46,412 nt of DNA from CAVTUU01 sp045804965 (lineage in GTDB: Bacteria > Chloroflexota > Chloroflexia > Thermomicrobiales > UBA6265). Numbering within the stretch: position 1 is the first letter of the stretch; every line of letters begins with the position of its first letter. Below, piece by piece: positions 7,654-15,590 of the stretch. A program made the position numbers and the translations under genes. The notes below the pieces were generated by a model. The model ran no database searches. It saw only the letters and a program-made list of their open reading frames with translations, and was not told the origin of the DNA. The stretch spans positions 1 to 46,412 of the forward strand of contig JBJMMD010000054.1 in the NCBI GenBank assembly GCA_045804965.1, read 5' to 3'.

Positions 7654-8430
7654 TCATGATTTCGCTTCCAAGGCTGCGTCGATCGCTACGCGAAGCGATT
7701 CGTAACCGGCGTATTCAATCAGGACACCGTTGACGACAAAGCTCGGCGTACCAGTTACCCCCTTAGTCCGTGCCTCGGCGCGCATTCGATCGACGTCGTC
7801 GGCGTGGGATTGCTGGTTGACGCACTTGGCAAACCGATCTCCGTCCATCCCGAGTCCGCTCGCCATCGCCTTCATGCGCTTCTGGCCGAAGCCGCCCATG
7901 TTCTCACCCATTTGGCTGCGATACAGGGTGGCGTGGAATTGCCAAAAAACATCTTGGTCCGCGGCGCAAGCAGCTGCCTCTGCCGCGGCTTTCGACTCAT
8001 TGCCGATGAAAGCGTAATCGCGGAACTCAAAGTGAACTTTCCCGGTCTCGACATAGTCGCGAACAAGCTGACCTTCAAGTTCTCGGGCGAAGTACCCGCA
8101 GCCCGGACATTGGTAATCCCCATATTCGACAACGGTTACGGGCGCGGCCGAATCTCCGAGCGCACGGCCACTGATCGGAATACCGGCATATGCCTCGTGC
8201 ACCAGTTCAAATGCCGGCACGGCGTCGGACGACCTTGAGCGAATCACAAGAACGACGGCAACCGCCAAGATGACTGTCAGAAGCACACCGCCCGCGAACC
8301 GCTGGCGCAGCCGCCGTCGTCTTGCTTGACGGATCGCGTGGTATCTCCCCGAACGCATCCGATCTGACCGGGCGGAAGTCGTCGTGCCCAAAGTAAAAAG
8401 TCCTTTCAACGACGAAGATTGTTTCCCCAT
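7654..8430 (-). CDS. Membrane-anchored DsbA-like thiol:disulfide oxidoreductase
   Basis: The ATG at 8430 gives 258 residues: a basic N-terminal tail, one membrane segment (about 46-63, GGVLLTVILAVAVVLVI), then an extracytoplasmic thioredoxin-fold domain. The active site is C-P-G-C (Cys108-Cys111 in EYGDYQCPGCGYF), and the cis-proline loop is TGTPSFVVNG. This is the DsbA/BdbD-like group (thioredoxin_4 family) common in Gram-positive bacteria and Chloroflexota. It probably forms or isomerises disulfides in exported proteins. The start is preceded by AGGGGAG at 3-4 bases, which is somewhat close; a longer frame to 8634 overlaps the neighbouring NirK gene antisense-free and is unlikely. It sits 52 bp after the NirK-like gene and 46 bp before the Sec-lipoprotein candidate, in the same orientation, so these are likely co-transcribed partners. 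Confidence 0.92.
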   Translation of the reverse strand: MGKQSSSLKGLFTLGTTTSARSDRMRSGRYHAIRQARRRRLRQRFAGGVLLTVILAVAVVLVIRSRSSDAVPAFELVHEAYAGIPISGRALGDSAAPVTVVEYGDYQCPGCGYFARELEGQLVRDYVETGKVHFEFRDYAFIGNESKAAAEAAACAADQDVFWQFHATLYRSQMGENMGGFGQKRMKAMASGLGMDGDRFAKCVNQQSHADDVDRMRAEARTKGVTGTPSFVVNGVLIEYAGYESLRVAIDAALEAKS

Positions 8431-8482
8431 GGGCTCCCCTGTAGGCAGACAAGGGCGCCCATCGATTGACGCGGACGTTCGT

Positions 8483-9514
8483 CTACATCGCCTTGAACAC
8501 GCCGACCGCTCCATGAGCAGCGTGGCCAAACGCATGATTGACGAATGGGTAAGAACCGGGCGCGTCGAGGGTGAACTCGGCGACAGCGCCGTCGCCAGGG
8601 CCGATGGTGATTGATTGCAGCCCGACGAGCTCATTCTTCGGATTGCCGTTGATCAGCACCCGATCAAAGATCGTGCCGACTACGTGGAAGTTCGACCACG
8701 CGTTTGGGCCGGCGTTCATAACGAAAACGCGAATCGGAGCCTTGATCTCAACGGCGATCGGGTTGTCGACATATTGGTTGGCATAGCCATTGAAGACGCA
8801 GAAGTCCATGTTGCCGTAGCCGACCATCTTTCCGTAGTCGGGGGTCATCGTCCGGTCATCTTCGACATGGAGATAGAACTCGCTCTGGACGATGCCGAAC
8901 TCCTGCGCGGGAACCCATCCTTCCTTGGGGTCGACGATCATCGCGCCGTACATGCCGGAACCGAGGTGCATCAGGATCGGCGGCGTGCCGCAGTGATACA
9001 TGTAGACGCCGGGATACTTCACTTGAAACTGATAATTGAGCTCCCCGCCCGGCTGGAGCGTTCGGTAGCTCTCATTCGGCGCGGTCTTGGCGGAGTGAAA
9101 GTCGAGGGAGTGGCCGGTCGCCGCGGCGGGATCCACTTTGAAGGTGAAGTCGATCATGTCACCTTCGACTACGCGGAGCATCCGTCCTGGGATTGTTCCG
9201 TCGAACGTCCAACCCGCGAAGATTGCCTCTTGACCGATTGGAAGCGTTGCGTCTTTGGCGACGATAGTGATTTCCTTCGGTCCGGCCTTTACCGCTGGCA
9301 GCGCGGGATCGTAGAGCTTGAAACCAGCCGGAGGGGCTCCTTGTGACGTAACCATTGCGTGGCCCATGTCATCCGATTTGTCGTCCTGCGCCTGGGCAGT
9401 CATTGCCAAGCCGCCGAGCGCCGGCAGGGCAAGCCCAGCGCCCGCTGCTCTCCGCAGTAAGTCCCGCCGATTCGAGGACGCGTGTGGCAGATTGAGAAGA
9501 TCAAAACTCACCAT
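8483..9514 (-). CDS. nirK: NirK-like copper-containing nitrite reductase
   Basis: The 343-residue protein has a Tat-type signal (NRRDLLRRAAGAG...AQA) and two cupredoxin domains. Type 1 copper ligands are visible as His135, Cys175, His183 and Met188 (GHSLDFH, YHC, LMHLGSGM). Type 2 copper ligands are His140, His174 and His327 (VNHAFGH). The catalytic Asp138 lies in LDFH, and His277 in SNFHVVG corresponds to the second catalytic His. All residues needed for nitrite to NO reduction are therefore present by motif comparison with well-studied NirK enzymes. It would act outside the membrane. It lies 47 bp after a multicopper oxidase gene in one run of minus-strand genes. Other copper enzymes with the same fold exist, so the substrate is likely but not proven. 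Confidence 0.85.
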   Translation of the reverse strand: MVSFDLLNLPHASSNRRDLLRRAAGAGLALPALGGLAMTAQAQDDKSDDMGHAMVTSQGAPPAGFKLYDPALPAVKAGPKEITIVAKDATLPIGQEAIFAGWTFDGTIPGRMLRVVEGDMIDFTFKVDPAAATGHSLDFHSAKTAPNESYRTLQPGGELNYQFQVKYPGVYMYHCGTPPILMHLGSGMYGAMIVDPKEGWVPAQEFGIVQSEFYLHVEDDRTMTPDYGKMVGYGNMDFCVFNGYANQYVDNPIAVEIKAPIRVFVMNAGPNAWSNFHVVGTIFDRVLINGNPKNELVGLQSITIGPGDGAVAEFTLDAPGSYPFVNHAFGHAAHGAVGVFKAM

Positions 9515-9561
9515 GACTCTATCCCTTTCGTATGATCTGAGGCCATTCGACGTTGGAGGCC

Positions 9562-10632
9562 TTACTCCTCGACGATGAGCGCGGTGACCATGCCGAACAT
9601 CCCGTGCTCGCTCTCAGCGTGGACGAGGATGTGGCAGTGGAACGCCCAGACCCCGACCTCGGTCGCATCGACGATAGCTTCGAATCGTTGCCCCGGCGCG
9701 ATGTTGAGCGTGTCGCACTTGTAAGGTTGGGGGTGGAGCCAGCCGTCGTGCGCGATGATCGTCATCGGCATGCCATGCAAGTGCATCGGGTGGATCATCA
9801 GCCCCTCATTCATGAAGCGGATGAGGATCTTTTCTCCCTTCTTCGCAGTCAAAGGTTGTGTGGCCGGGAAGCCTTTGCCGTTCAAGCTGTAACCGCCGAT
9901 CGGTCCATCGTTGAGGACCATCGTGTATTCCCGGTCGAACGAAGGGCGGCTGCTCGGATCCTTCGGTTCGACAATGAAGGGACCCAACAGCCCTTTTGTC
10001 ACTTGATCGGCCGAGTTGTGATGGGAGTGGTACATGTGCGAGCCCGCGTTGCCGTCCCTGACCTGGAATTCGTAAGTGAATGACTGTCCCGGCTTGATCG
10101 GCGGCTGCGTGATGAACGGCACGCCGTCCATCTTGTTCGGCACCATCAAGCCGTGAAAATGGATCGCGGTACTCTGCGGCAATTCGTTCGTCACTTCGAC
10201 GCGGACTTTGTCGCCTTCGGTCACCCGAATTTCTGGTCCGGGCACCACGCCGTTGTAGGTCCAGGCTTCGACTCGCGTTCCCGGCGTGACTTCCCATTGC
10301 ACGACTTGGCAATTGAGCTTGAAGACCTTGACATCCCCGTCGAGTTCAGGCGCTAATGGTTGGCCGCCCAAGCCTTCGGTCGCGGCAGGAAATGCCTTGA
10401 TGCCCGCCTCGTGCATCGCATCCATTTCATCGGCGGTCATCTCTTGCGAAGCTTGGTTGGCGGATGCCGTCGTGTGCCCCTCGTGAGTACTGTCGACGGG
10501 CGCGGCGTTGGCTTCCGGTGATCCGAGGCGGACGGCGACCGGTGAAACAGCAGTTGCCGCGGCACCCGCGCCGGCAAGACCGACAAGACCGGCGAAACGA
10601 CGGCGGTTCAAACGGTGCGTGTCAGATGACAT
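9562..10632 (-). CDS. Two-domain multicopper oxidase, Tat-exported
   Basis: The 356-residue protein starts with a Tat signal (NRRRFAGLVGLAGAGAAA). A linker rich in His, Met and acidic residues (about 45-80) could gather copper. The four copper-binding segments are all present: HFH at 158-160, HSHH at 202-205, HPMHLH at 281-286, and HCH at 332-334 with H338 and M345. This gives a type 1 copper in the C-terminal domain and a trinuclear centre formed between domains, as in small laccases. Oxidation of phenols, Cu(I) or Mn(II) are all possible. It is the first gene of the redox cluster and is divergent from the CoA-transferase gene; the promoter should lie in 10633-10892. Confidence 0.92.
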   Translation of the reverse strand: MSSDTHRLNRRRFAGLVGLAGAGAAATAVSPVAVRLGSPEANAAPVDSTHEGHTTASANQASQEMTADEMDAMHEAGIKAFPAATEGLGGQPLAPELDGDVKVFKLNCQVVQWEVTPGTRVEAWTYNGVVPGPEIRVTEGDKVRVEVTNELPQSTAIHFHGLMVPNKMDGVPFITQPPIKPGQSFTYEFQVRDGNAGSHMYHSHHNSADQVTKGLLGPFIVEPKDPSSRPSFDREYTMVLNDGPIGGYSLNGKGFPATQPLTAKKGEKILIRFMNEGLMIHPMHLHGMPMTIIAHDGWLHPQPYKCDTLNIAPGQRFEAIVDATEVGVWAFHCHILVHAESEHGMFGMVTALIVEE

Positions 10633-10892
10633 GTGGCTTACCTTTCTTCCTCACGGTCAGTTCACTAGGTAATCAGCTCAGATACAGCCAATCGTCTACT
10701 CAGCTTCGAGGAGGTTGCATATCCGCCGCATGAGGAAGCCGCGCGTTTTCATTACAAAAACATGGCGAAAACGAGCGTATCGTTCCGGACGGCGGTGAAA
10801 GTCGTCGTCATTGGCTCGGTGGTGCCCATCACCAGTGGACGAGTGTGGCGGCGAGCGACTTAGGATCTTCTGCGGCTTAAGGGGAAGAAACG

Positions 10893-12236
10893 ATGAGCAA
10901 CCTGGAGAACCGATTGCCAGCGCATCCGCCAGTCCTGAGTGCAGATGACGCGTTGCGACTCGTCAATTCTGGGGATCGCGTTTATCTGCACGAAGCCGCA
11001 ATGGCGCCCATCGAGCTCCTCGATGCGCTCGTGCGCCGTGCGCACGACCTTGATGACGTCGAGACCGTGTCTCTCCACACGGAAGGTCCGGCCCCGCAGG
11101 TCAGACCGGGGCTTGCGGGTCACATTCGGCACAATGCTCTGTTCGTCGGCGGCAACGTGCGCGATGCCGTCAACACTGGTCTTGCCGACTACACGCCGGT
11201 TTTTCTTTCGGAAGTCCCCGCGTTCCTGGCGAACGGGATTTTGCCGATCGACGTGGCGCTGGTCCAGGTTTCCCCTCCCGACATACATGGCTTCTGTCGG
11301 CTGGGGACCTCCGTCGCCTGCGCCCGCGCCGCGGTCGATCGTGCGCAGACCGTGATTGCCCTCGTCAATCCTCGCGTTCCGCTGACACTCGGCAACACCG
11401 CCGTTCATGTCAGTCGGTTCGCGGCGATCGTGGAAACCGATCGCGCACTTCCGGCGACCTTTCCGACCCCGATCGGCGAGATCGAGCAACGCATCGGTGA
11501 GCACGTTGCCGAACTGATCCCAAACCAGGCGACCTTGCAAATGGGCATCGGCGCGATTCCGGACGCGGTCCTCGCCTGCCTTCGCAATCATCAAGATCTG
11601 GGCGTGCACACCGAAATGTTCTCCGATGGTCTCGTCGATCTCGCGGAAGCCGGCGTGATCACCAATCGCTTCAAGCCAACATGGCGTGGTCGCGTCGTGG
11701 CCTCGTTCGCCGTCGGCAGTCAACGCCTGTATGACTTCGTGGACGGGAATCCCTTTGTCGAGTTTCACCCGTCCGACATCGTCAACGACACCCGCGAGAT
11801 TCGTCGCATTGACCGCATGATCGCGATCAATTCCGCGATCGAGATCGACCTAACGGGCCAAGTCGTCGCCGACTCGATCGGCGACCGCATCTACAGCGGG
11901 ATCGGCGGACAAATGGATTTCGTGCGCGGCGCACAATTGGCGCGGGAAGGCAAGGCGATCATCGCTCTGTCCTCGACGGCCAGAGGCGGAACCGTGTCTC
12001 GCATCGTTGCCCGCTTGCATCCCGGGGCAGGCGTGGTCACGACACGCGGTCATGTCCAGTACGTCGCCACCGAATATGGTGTTGTCAACCTGGCGGCGCA
12101 GCCGTTGCGACGGCGGGCCGAGCTGCTCATCTCAATCGCCCACCCCGATGTGCGCGCCGACCTGACCGCGGCCGCCAAGGCGCGCAGCAGCTTTTCTCTT
12201 CGCTCCTCTGATGGTATCGACCGCTCCGTTCTTTAA
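10893..12236 (+). CDS. Acetyl-CoA hydrolase/transferase family (4-hydroxybutyrate CoA-transferase-like)
   Basis: The 447-residue protein matches the length of the Cat1/AbfT family of CoA-transferases. The catalytic Glu241 is in the conserved segment LGVHTEMFSDGLVDL, and the later GIGGQMDFVRGA loop lines the CoA site. The C-terminal YVATEYGVVNLAAQPLRRRAE is also typical. These enzymes move CoA between acyl-CoA and acetate, succinate, butyrate or 4-hydroxybutyrate through a glutamyl-CoA thioester. Substrate is not readable from the sequence. The start is supported by AAGGGGAA upstream. It is the only plus-strand gene of this part besides the split-barrel protein; a link to fermentation or overflow metabolism under low oxygen is an inference. 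Confidence 0.9.
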   Translation: MSNLENRLPAHPPVLSADDALRLVNSGDRVYLHEAAMAPIELLDALVRRAHDLDDVETVSLHTEGPAPQVRPGLAGHIRHNALFVGGNVRDAVNTGLADYTPVFLSEVPAFLANGILPIDVALVQVSPPDIHGFCRLGTSVACARAAVDRAQTVIALVNPRVPLTLGNTAVHVSRFAAIVETDRALPATFPTPIGEIEQRIGEHVAELIPNQATLQMGIGAIPDAVLACLRNHQDLGVHTEMFSDGLVDLAEAGVITNRFKPTWRGRVVASFAVGSQRLYDFVDGNPFVEFHPSDIVNDTREIRRIDRMIAINSAIEIDLTGQVVADSIGDRIYSGIGGQMDFVRGAQLAREGKAIIALSSTARGGTVSRIVARLHPGAGVVTTRGHVQYVATEYGVVNLAAQPLRRRAELLISIAHPDVRADLTAAAKARSSFSLRSSDGIDRSVL

Positions 12237-12443
12237 TTTGGGAGGGGATCCTCGTCGCCCAACTCGGCAGAATTGCCACGCTTTTGTCATGTTCCGCCAC
12301 TGATCTGCCGCAACCTTGCCAGCCAACACAGTCCACTATGAGCCCAGCGCAGAGGACTTTGGGCGTCGGCACGACCGTCGAGCGAGGTGTTTCAATGGTT
12401 CTCTGTCGACGAGTGGAATTTAGCGAGAAAACCTAGGACGGCC

Positions 12444-12860
12444 ATGATCGGGACACTTTCGACCGAAGAGATCAATCAGCTCTTGCGCCGGCATCACGTC
12501 GGGCGAATTGGATGCTCCGCCAACGACCGCCCCTATGTTGTCCCGATCAACTACGTCTATGAATACGACGCGATCTACTCATTCAGCGTCCCTGGCCGGA
12601 AGATTAACATCATGCGCGAACAACCGCTCGTCAGTTTCGAGATCGACGAAATTGATGGACCGTCGAACTGGCGCTCGGTCATCGTCGAGGGGGTTTATGA
12701 AGAGCTGACCGATAAATCCTCATTGGCACTCGCGACACGACTGCTCGCGAATGGGTTTGGCGCGCTCGTTCCCCGCGGGCTTGACGCTTCACCCCCGATG
12801 GTTCTCTTTCGCATCCGCCTCACGGAGACTTCTGGGCGTTTCGAACGCCGCGACGCGTAG
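12444..12860 (+). CDS. Pyridoxamine 5'-phosphate oxidase-like split-barrel protein (paralogue)
   Basis: The ATG at 12444 (TAGGA upstream) gives 138 residues starting MIGTLSTEEINQLLRRHHVGRIGC. Then come RPYVVPINYVYEYDAIYSFS, PGRKINIMREQPLVSFEID and NWRSVIVEGVYEEL. The order and spacing are the same as in the protein at 6455-6946, so the two are paralogues. The fold binds FMN or a related flavin in many members. A longer in-frame start at 12387 adds 19 residues that are not matched in the paralogue. The gene is convergent with the tandem USP gene that follows; a small hairpin lies between them. Confidence 0.87.
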   Translation: MIGTLSTEEINQLLRRHHVGRIGCSANDRPYVVPINYVYEYDAIYSFSVPGRKINIMREQPLVSFEIDEIDGPSNWRSVIVEGVYEELTDKSSLALATRLLANGFGALVPRGLDASPPMVLFRIRLTETSGRFERRDA

Positions 12861-12876
12861 TGACCGGAAACGGTCA
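12861..12876 (+). terminator. Short hairpin between convergent genes
   Basis: TGACCG / CGGTCA pairs perfectly around a GAAA loop immediately after the split-barrel gene stop. There is no T-run afterwards, so termination is uncertain. Confidence 0.35.
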
Positions 12877-12916
12877 GGTTCCCGGTCACGATCCGTATTC
12901 GCTCCTCATCACGCGC

Positions 12917-13909
12917 TTAACTTGTCGTTGCGACCGAAAGAGCGGCGACATGGGCGCCAGCGGTAGCCAGCCAAGGACCGGGAGGCACGAGGAGAACCGG
13001 CGCTTGACATTCGCGCACGAGCTTTTCGGCGACACTTCCAAGTAAGAACCGTGAGATGCCGGAGCGGCAATGGCTCGTCATTACAACGAGATCGCCCGCG
13101 CGCGTCGCCGCCATGATCGACGGTGCGATTGGACCACGTAAGATCTGGGTGCTGACGGTCAGATTTTCGGCGCTCGCAAGCTGCCCGACCTTTTCAAGAC
13201 TTTTCCTCAACCAAGTTTCGGCCGATGCCATCGCCTCATCCTGGTATTCCGTACTCAGTCCAGCTGGATATGCCATGAACGGCGACGCTGCTCCCCATGA
13301 TTCGACAACCGAGACAATGAGCATCGGAACGCCGATCTGCGGCGCGAGCCGAGCCGCGATAGGGAGAGCTTTTTCGGCGAGAGGTGAACCGTCTAACGGC
13401 ACGACCAGGCGCCGAATCTGCCGAGTCTCCTCTTTCTGCCCTTCGCTACCGGGCCGCACGATCAACACGGGCACCGGCGAAGTCCGCGCCACGCGATCGG
13501 CCACGCTGCCATACGCGAGCCGGCGGACAGCGCCCCGCCCGTGACTCGACATGACAATCATGTCGTAGCCACGATCACGCGCCACCCGAACGATCTGCTC
13601 GGCAGTATCCCCGACGGCGACCGAGGCGATTGGTTGCACCGAGGCCCCGTTGTGGCGGACTTCGCTCGCCGTCGCAACCAAATACTCCAACGCGTCCTGG
13701 CGCTCTCTTCGCAGCTCGTCGATCGCTGAGCCGCCAAGGATGTGCTTCGGACTGCTGCGCTCACGTTCACCAGCGATCACCCGGAGCAACAAGACGTGCG
13801 TATTTGGCGAAGAAAGCGCCAATGCATACGCCAGAGCCTCCTCCGCGAACTCGGAGCCGTCCAACGGCACGAGAATCCGACTTGGTTCACTTGTTGTTGA
13901 CCGATTCAT
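12917..13909 (-). CDS. Tandem universal stress protein
   Basis: The 330-residue protein has two Usp domains, starting SRILVPLDGSEFAEEALAYA and RRLVVPLDGSPLAEKALPIA. Both keep the nucleotide loop: SHGRGAVRRLAYGSVADRV in the first and SHCRSGISRFLLGSVAEKL in the second, where Cys replaces the usual Gly before Arg. The ATG at 13909 has an AAAGGG tract about 10 bases upstream. It ends convergently with the split-barrel gene at 12860. It is closer to the tandem protein at 15591-16574 than to the one at 5238-6260, judged from the preserved ATP loops. Confidence 0.93.
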   Translation of the reverse strand: MNRSTTSEPSRILVPLDGSEFAEEALAYALALSSPNTHVLLLRVIAGERERSSPKHILGGSAIDELRRERQDALEYLVATASEVRHNGASVQPIASVAVGDTAEQIVRVARDRGYDMIVMSSHGRGAVRRLAYGSVADRVARTSPVPVLIVRPGSEGQKEETRQIRRLVVPLDGSPLAEKALPIAARLAPQIGVPMLIVSVVESWGAASPFMAYPAGLSTEYQDEAMASAETWLRKSLEKVGQLASAENLTVSTQILRGPIAPSIMAATRAGDLVVMTSHCRSGISRFLLGSVAEKLVRECQAPVLLVPPGPWLATAGAHVAALSVATTS

Positions 13910-14159
13910 GTGCCGAACCCTTTCAACTCAGGAAGCGATTGATTTCAGCAAACGCTTTTACAGGTTTGAAGGTACGGCCCAAGCGGTCCAAATAGGGTAA
14001 AGATTCGGGCAACGACGTTACAGGACCATGACAGGCGGAAAAACAAGATGCGATAACAAGGGCGTCATCGGTCGAACCGAGGTTGCCGCAACGCCGGGCC
14101 GGGAGAACGAGCGTCGAAATCCACTTGTTGCGCGGTACAGCGTGGTTTTCAATGCAGCA

Positions 14160-14314
14160 GGTGCCGACATGTGACGCTACGGAGCCCATCCCGGCACCTA
14201 ACATTGCGTGTCATTTGGTGCTGGTTTGTACTTGAACCTGAAGATCCGACGTCCAGCCGGTTTGTTCCCGTATTGGCCTGCTACGGCGCGTTCGTGACAA
14301 AGTTGAGGCTAAAA
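14160..14314. repeat. Dispersed repeat copy A
   Basis: Aligned by eye with 22255-22410 and 42898-43055. Shared blocks include GGTGCCG..CATG, ACGGAGCCCATCCCGGCACC, GCGTGTCA, GTCCAG.., and GTTCGTG(A/T)CAAAGTT followed by A-rich DNA. This copy lacks the integrase-tail part that precedes copies B and C. It contains an imperfect inverted repeat GGTGCC...GGCACC. Confidence 0.6.
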
Positions 14315-14371
14315 GCAATCGTCGAAACTAGGGTTCGCCATCAAGGAACCAGATTCGCATATGGAGGCCAT

Positions 14372-14396
14372 GGCCCTGCACTAGAGTTGCAGGGCC
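14372..14396 (-). terminator. Hairpin downstream of the 209-residue protein gene
   Basis: A perfect 9-bp stem GGCCCTGCA / TGCAGGGCC around a 7-base loop lies about 45 bp past the end of the minus-strand gene at 14440. No T-tract follows, so it may be a factor-assisted terminator or mRNA end. Confidence 0.45.
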
Positions 14397-14439
14397 CGTT
14401 GGGAAACGACGCTGACGTCGATGATATCTGTCGCTAGAA

Positions 14440-15069
14440 TCATTGGACTGCGACCAATCGCCACCAAGCGGTGGCATCTGTTGGCGCCGTCGCATTTAGG
14501 AGGTACGGCGCATCGAGCACTTCGTCTCGCCGCAATCCCGGCACCACTCTGTAATGGATCGAGCCCGGCACTGAAACCAAGGCGAGTACACACCAGAGTG
14601 AGCGAGCGTAGTGTTCAGCGCGATCGGCCCCATCCCATTGATAGACGCCACGGTAAACGCCATTATCATCGTGTGCCAGCCAGAGCTTGGATACGAACCC
14701 AGGGAATCCGACGAACAGCGGCGTGTTGAGCAAGCTTTCCACCTGGAAGACGGCATGCCCCCAACCCCGCCCGAACCGCAGCCGGAACTCGACAAAGAGC
14801 ACACAGGGCTCTGCTGTCGCGCGACCGGCAACGACGGTCTCACGATAGACCCGAGCCGTCGTTCCATCCGCAAAGCCCAGTCGCATGCCGAGGTGTTTTT
14901 TCGGGTGGCGCAGGCGCCGGCGCGCCAGCAGGCCAACGGCGCTACCAAAGCACTGGATCACTGCCCACGCCGCCTCCTTGTAAGGCAAAGGGACCTGATC
15001 CTTTACACAGATATTAGGGGTCTGCGGCATGTCGGGGCACTGCCTACTTGACGGCTGAAGCTTCGCCAT
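14440..15069 (-). CDS. Conserved protein of unknown function (GFPGF...KLWLAHD type)
   Basis: The 209-residue protein has a central part with ESLLNTPLFVGFPGF, SKLWLAHDDNGVYRGVYQWDG and ALVSVPGSIHYRVVPGLRRDE. The pattern suggests a dimeric alpha-beta barrel of the YdhR/heme-monooxygenase type, but this is only a fold guess. The N-terminal part has a hydrophobic stretch (EAAWAVIQCFGSAVGLLARRRL) that may be a single membrane helix or amphipathic. The start is uncertain: ATG 15069 has a weak site, ATG 15030 is an alternative. Base use is consistent with coding. It stands alone between two universal stress genes. Confidence 0.7.
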   Translation of the reverse strand: MAKLQPSSRQCPDMPQTPNICVKDQVPLPYKEAAWAVIQCFGSAVGLLARRRLRHPKKHLGMRLGFADGTTARVYRETVVAGRATAEPCVLFVEFRLRFGRGWGHAVFQVESLLNTPLFVGFPGFVSKLWLAHDDNGVYRGVYQWDGADRAEHYARSLWCVLALVSVPGSIHYRVVPGLRRDEVLDAPYLLNATAPTDATAWWRLVAVQ

Positions 15070-15590
15070 GGCGCCTAAATCGCCGCTCCAATGCTGGGTC
15101 TTCCGGATGTGATATCCATCGCCCTTTTGCTCGACAACGAGTCTGAAGTTGTTATTTTGAATATGGCAGTCACCTCAATTGACCACTGACTTACTCCTCA
15201 GGTTTGAGCCTGAAATTATCGTGCGCCCTACCTGGTGAAAAAGGTGCAACGACGGGTGCGGATCCCGTTGCAACAACGTCACGATGGTCCGTTCCGGACC
15301 AGGTCTCTCGTTCGAGTTGGCGCTAAAAAGCAGCCCGGCTGGGCTGGAAGGCTCGATTGTGGACGGCTGAAGCGCTTCAGACTGGGGCAGTTCCTCACGG
15401 GCCAGGCCGACCTGGGACTTGCCATGCGAGTCTAAAATCGTCTAGGTAGTTTCAGTTCTGGGATGTCACGTGCATCGCATGCGCCGCCGTTCATTGGTGA
15501 TTGCTGATGAGCGCACGTTATCGGTCGAGACGCTCATAGGCTCGCACTGAGAACTCGTCAAACCACTCTGGAACACGCAACGGCGAACCG
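15070..15590. other. 520-bp interval without a supported gene
   Basis: Short plus-strand frames here have no ribosome site or recognisable motif. The part near 15240-15290 has two near-identical short words (GTGCAACGACG and GTTGCAACAACG) around GGATCC, a weak inverted pattern. Nothing else is clear. Confidence 0.4.

Larger units (their letters stand above)
13910..14439. other. Non-coding interval with repeat copy and hairpin
   Basis: No gene is supported in about 530 bp. It holds the promoter region of the tandem USP gene, one copy of a dispersed attachment-site-like repeat (14160-14314) and a hairpin (14372-14396). Confidence 0.5.

Noticed and set aside
10860..11768. Long minus-strand frame opposite the CoA-transferase gene
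   Set aside because: It is a GC-bias shadow of a gene with clear catalytic motifs.
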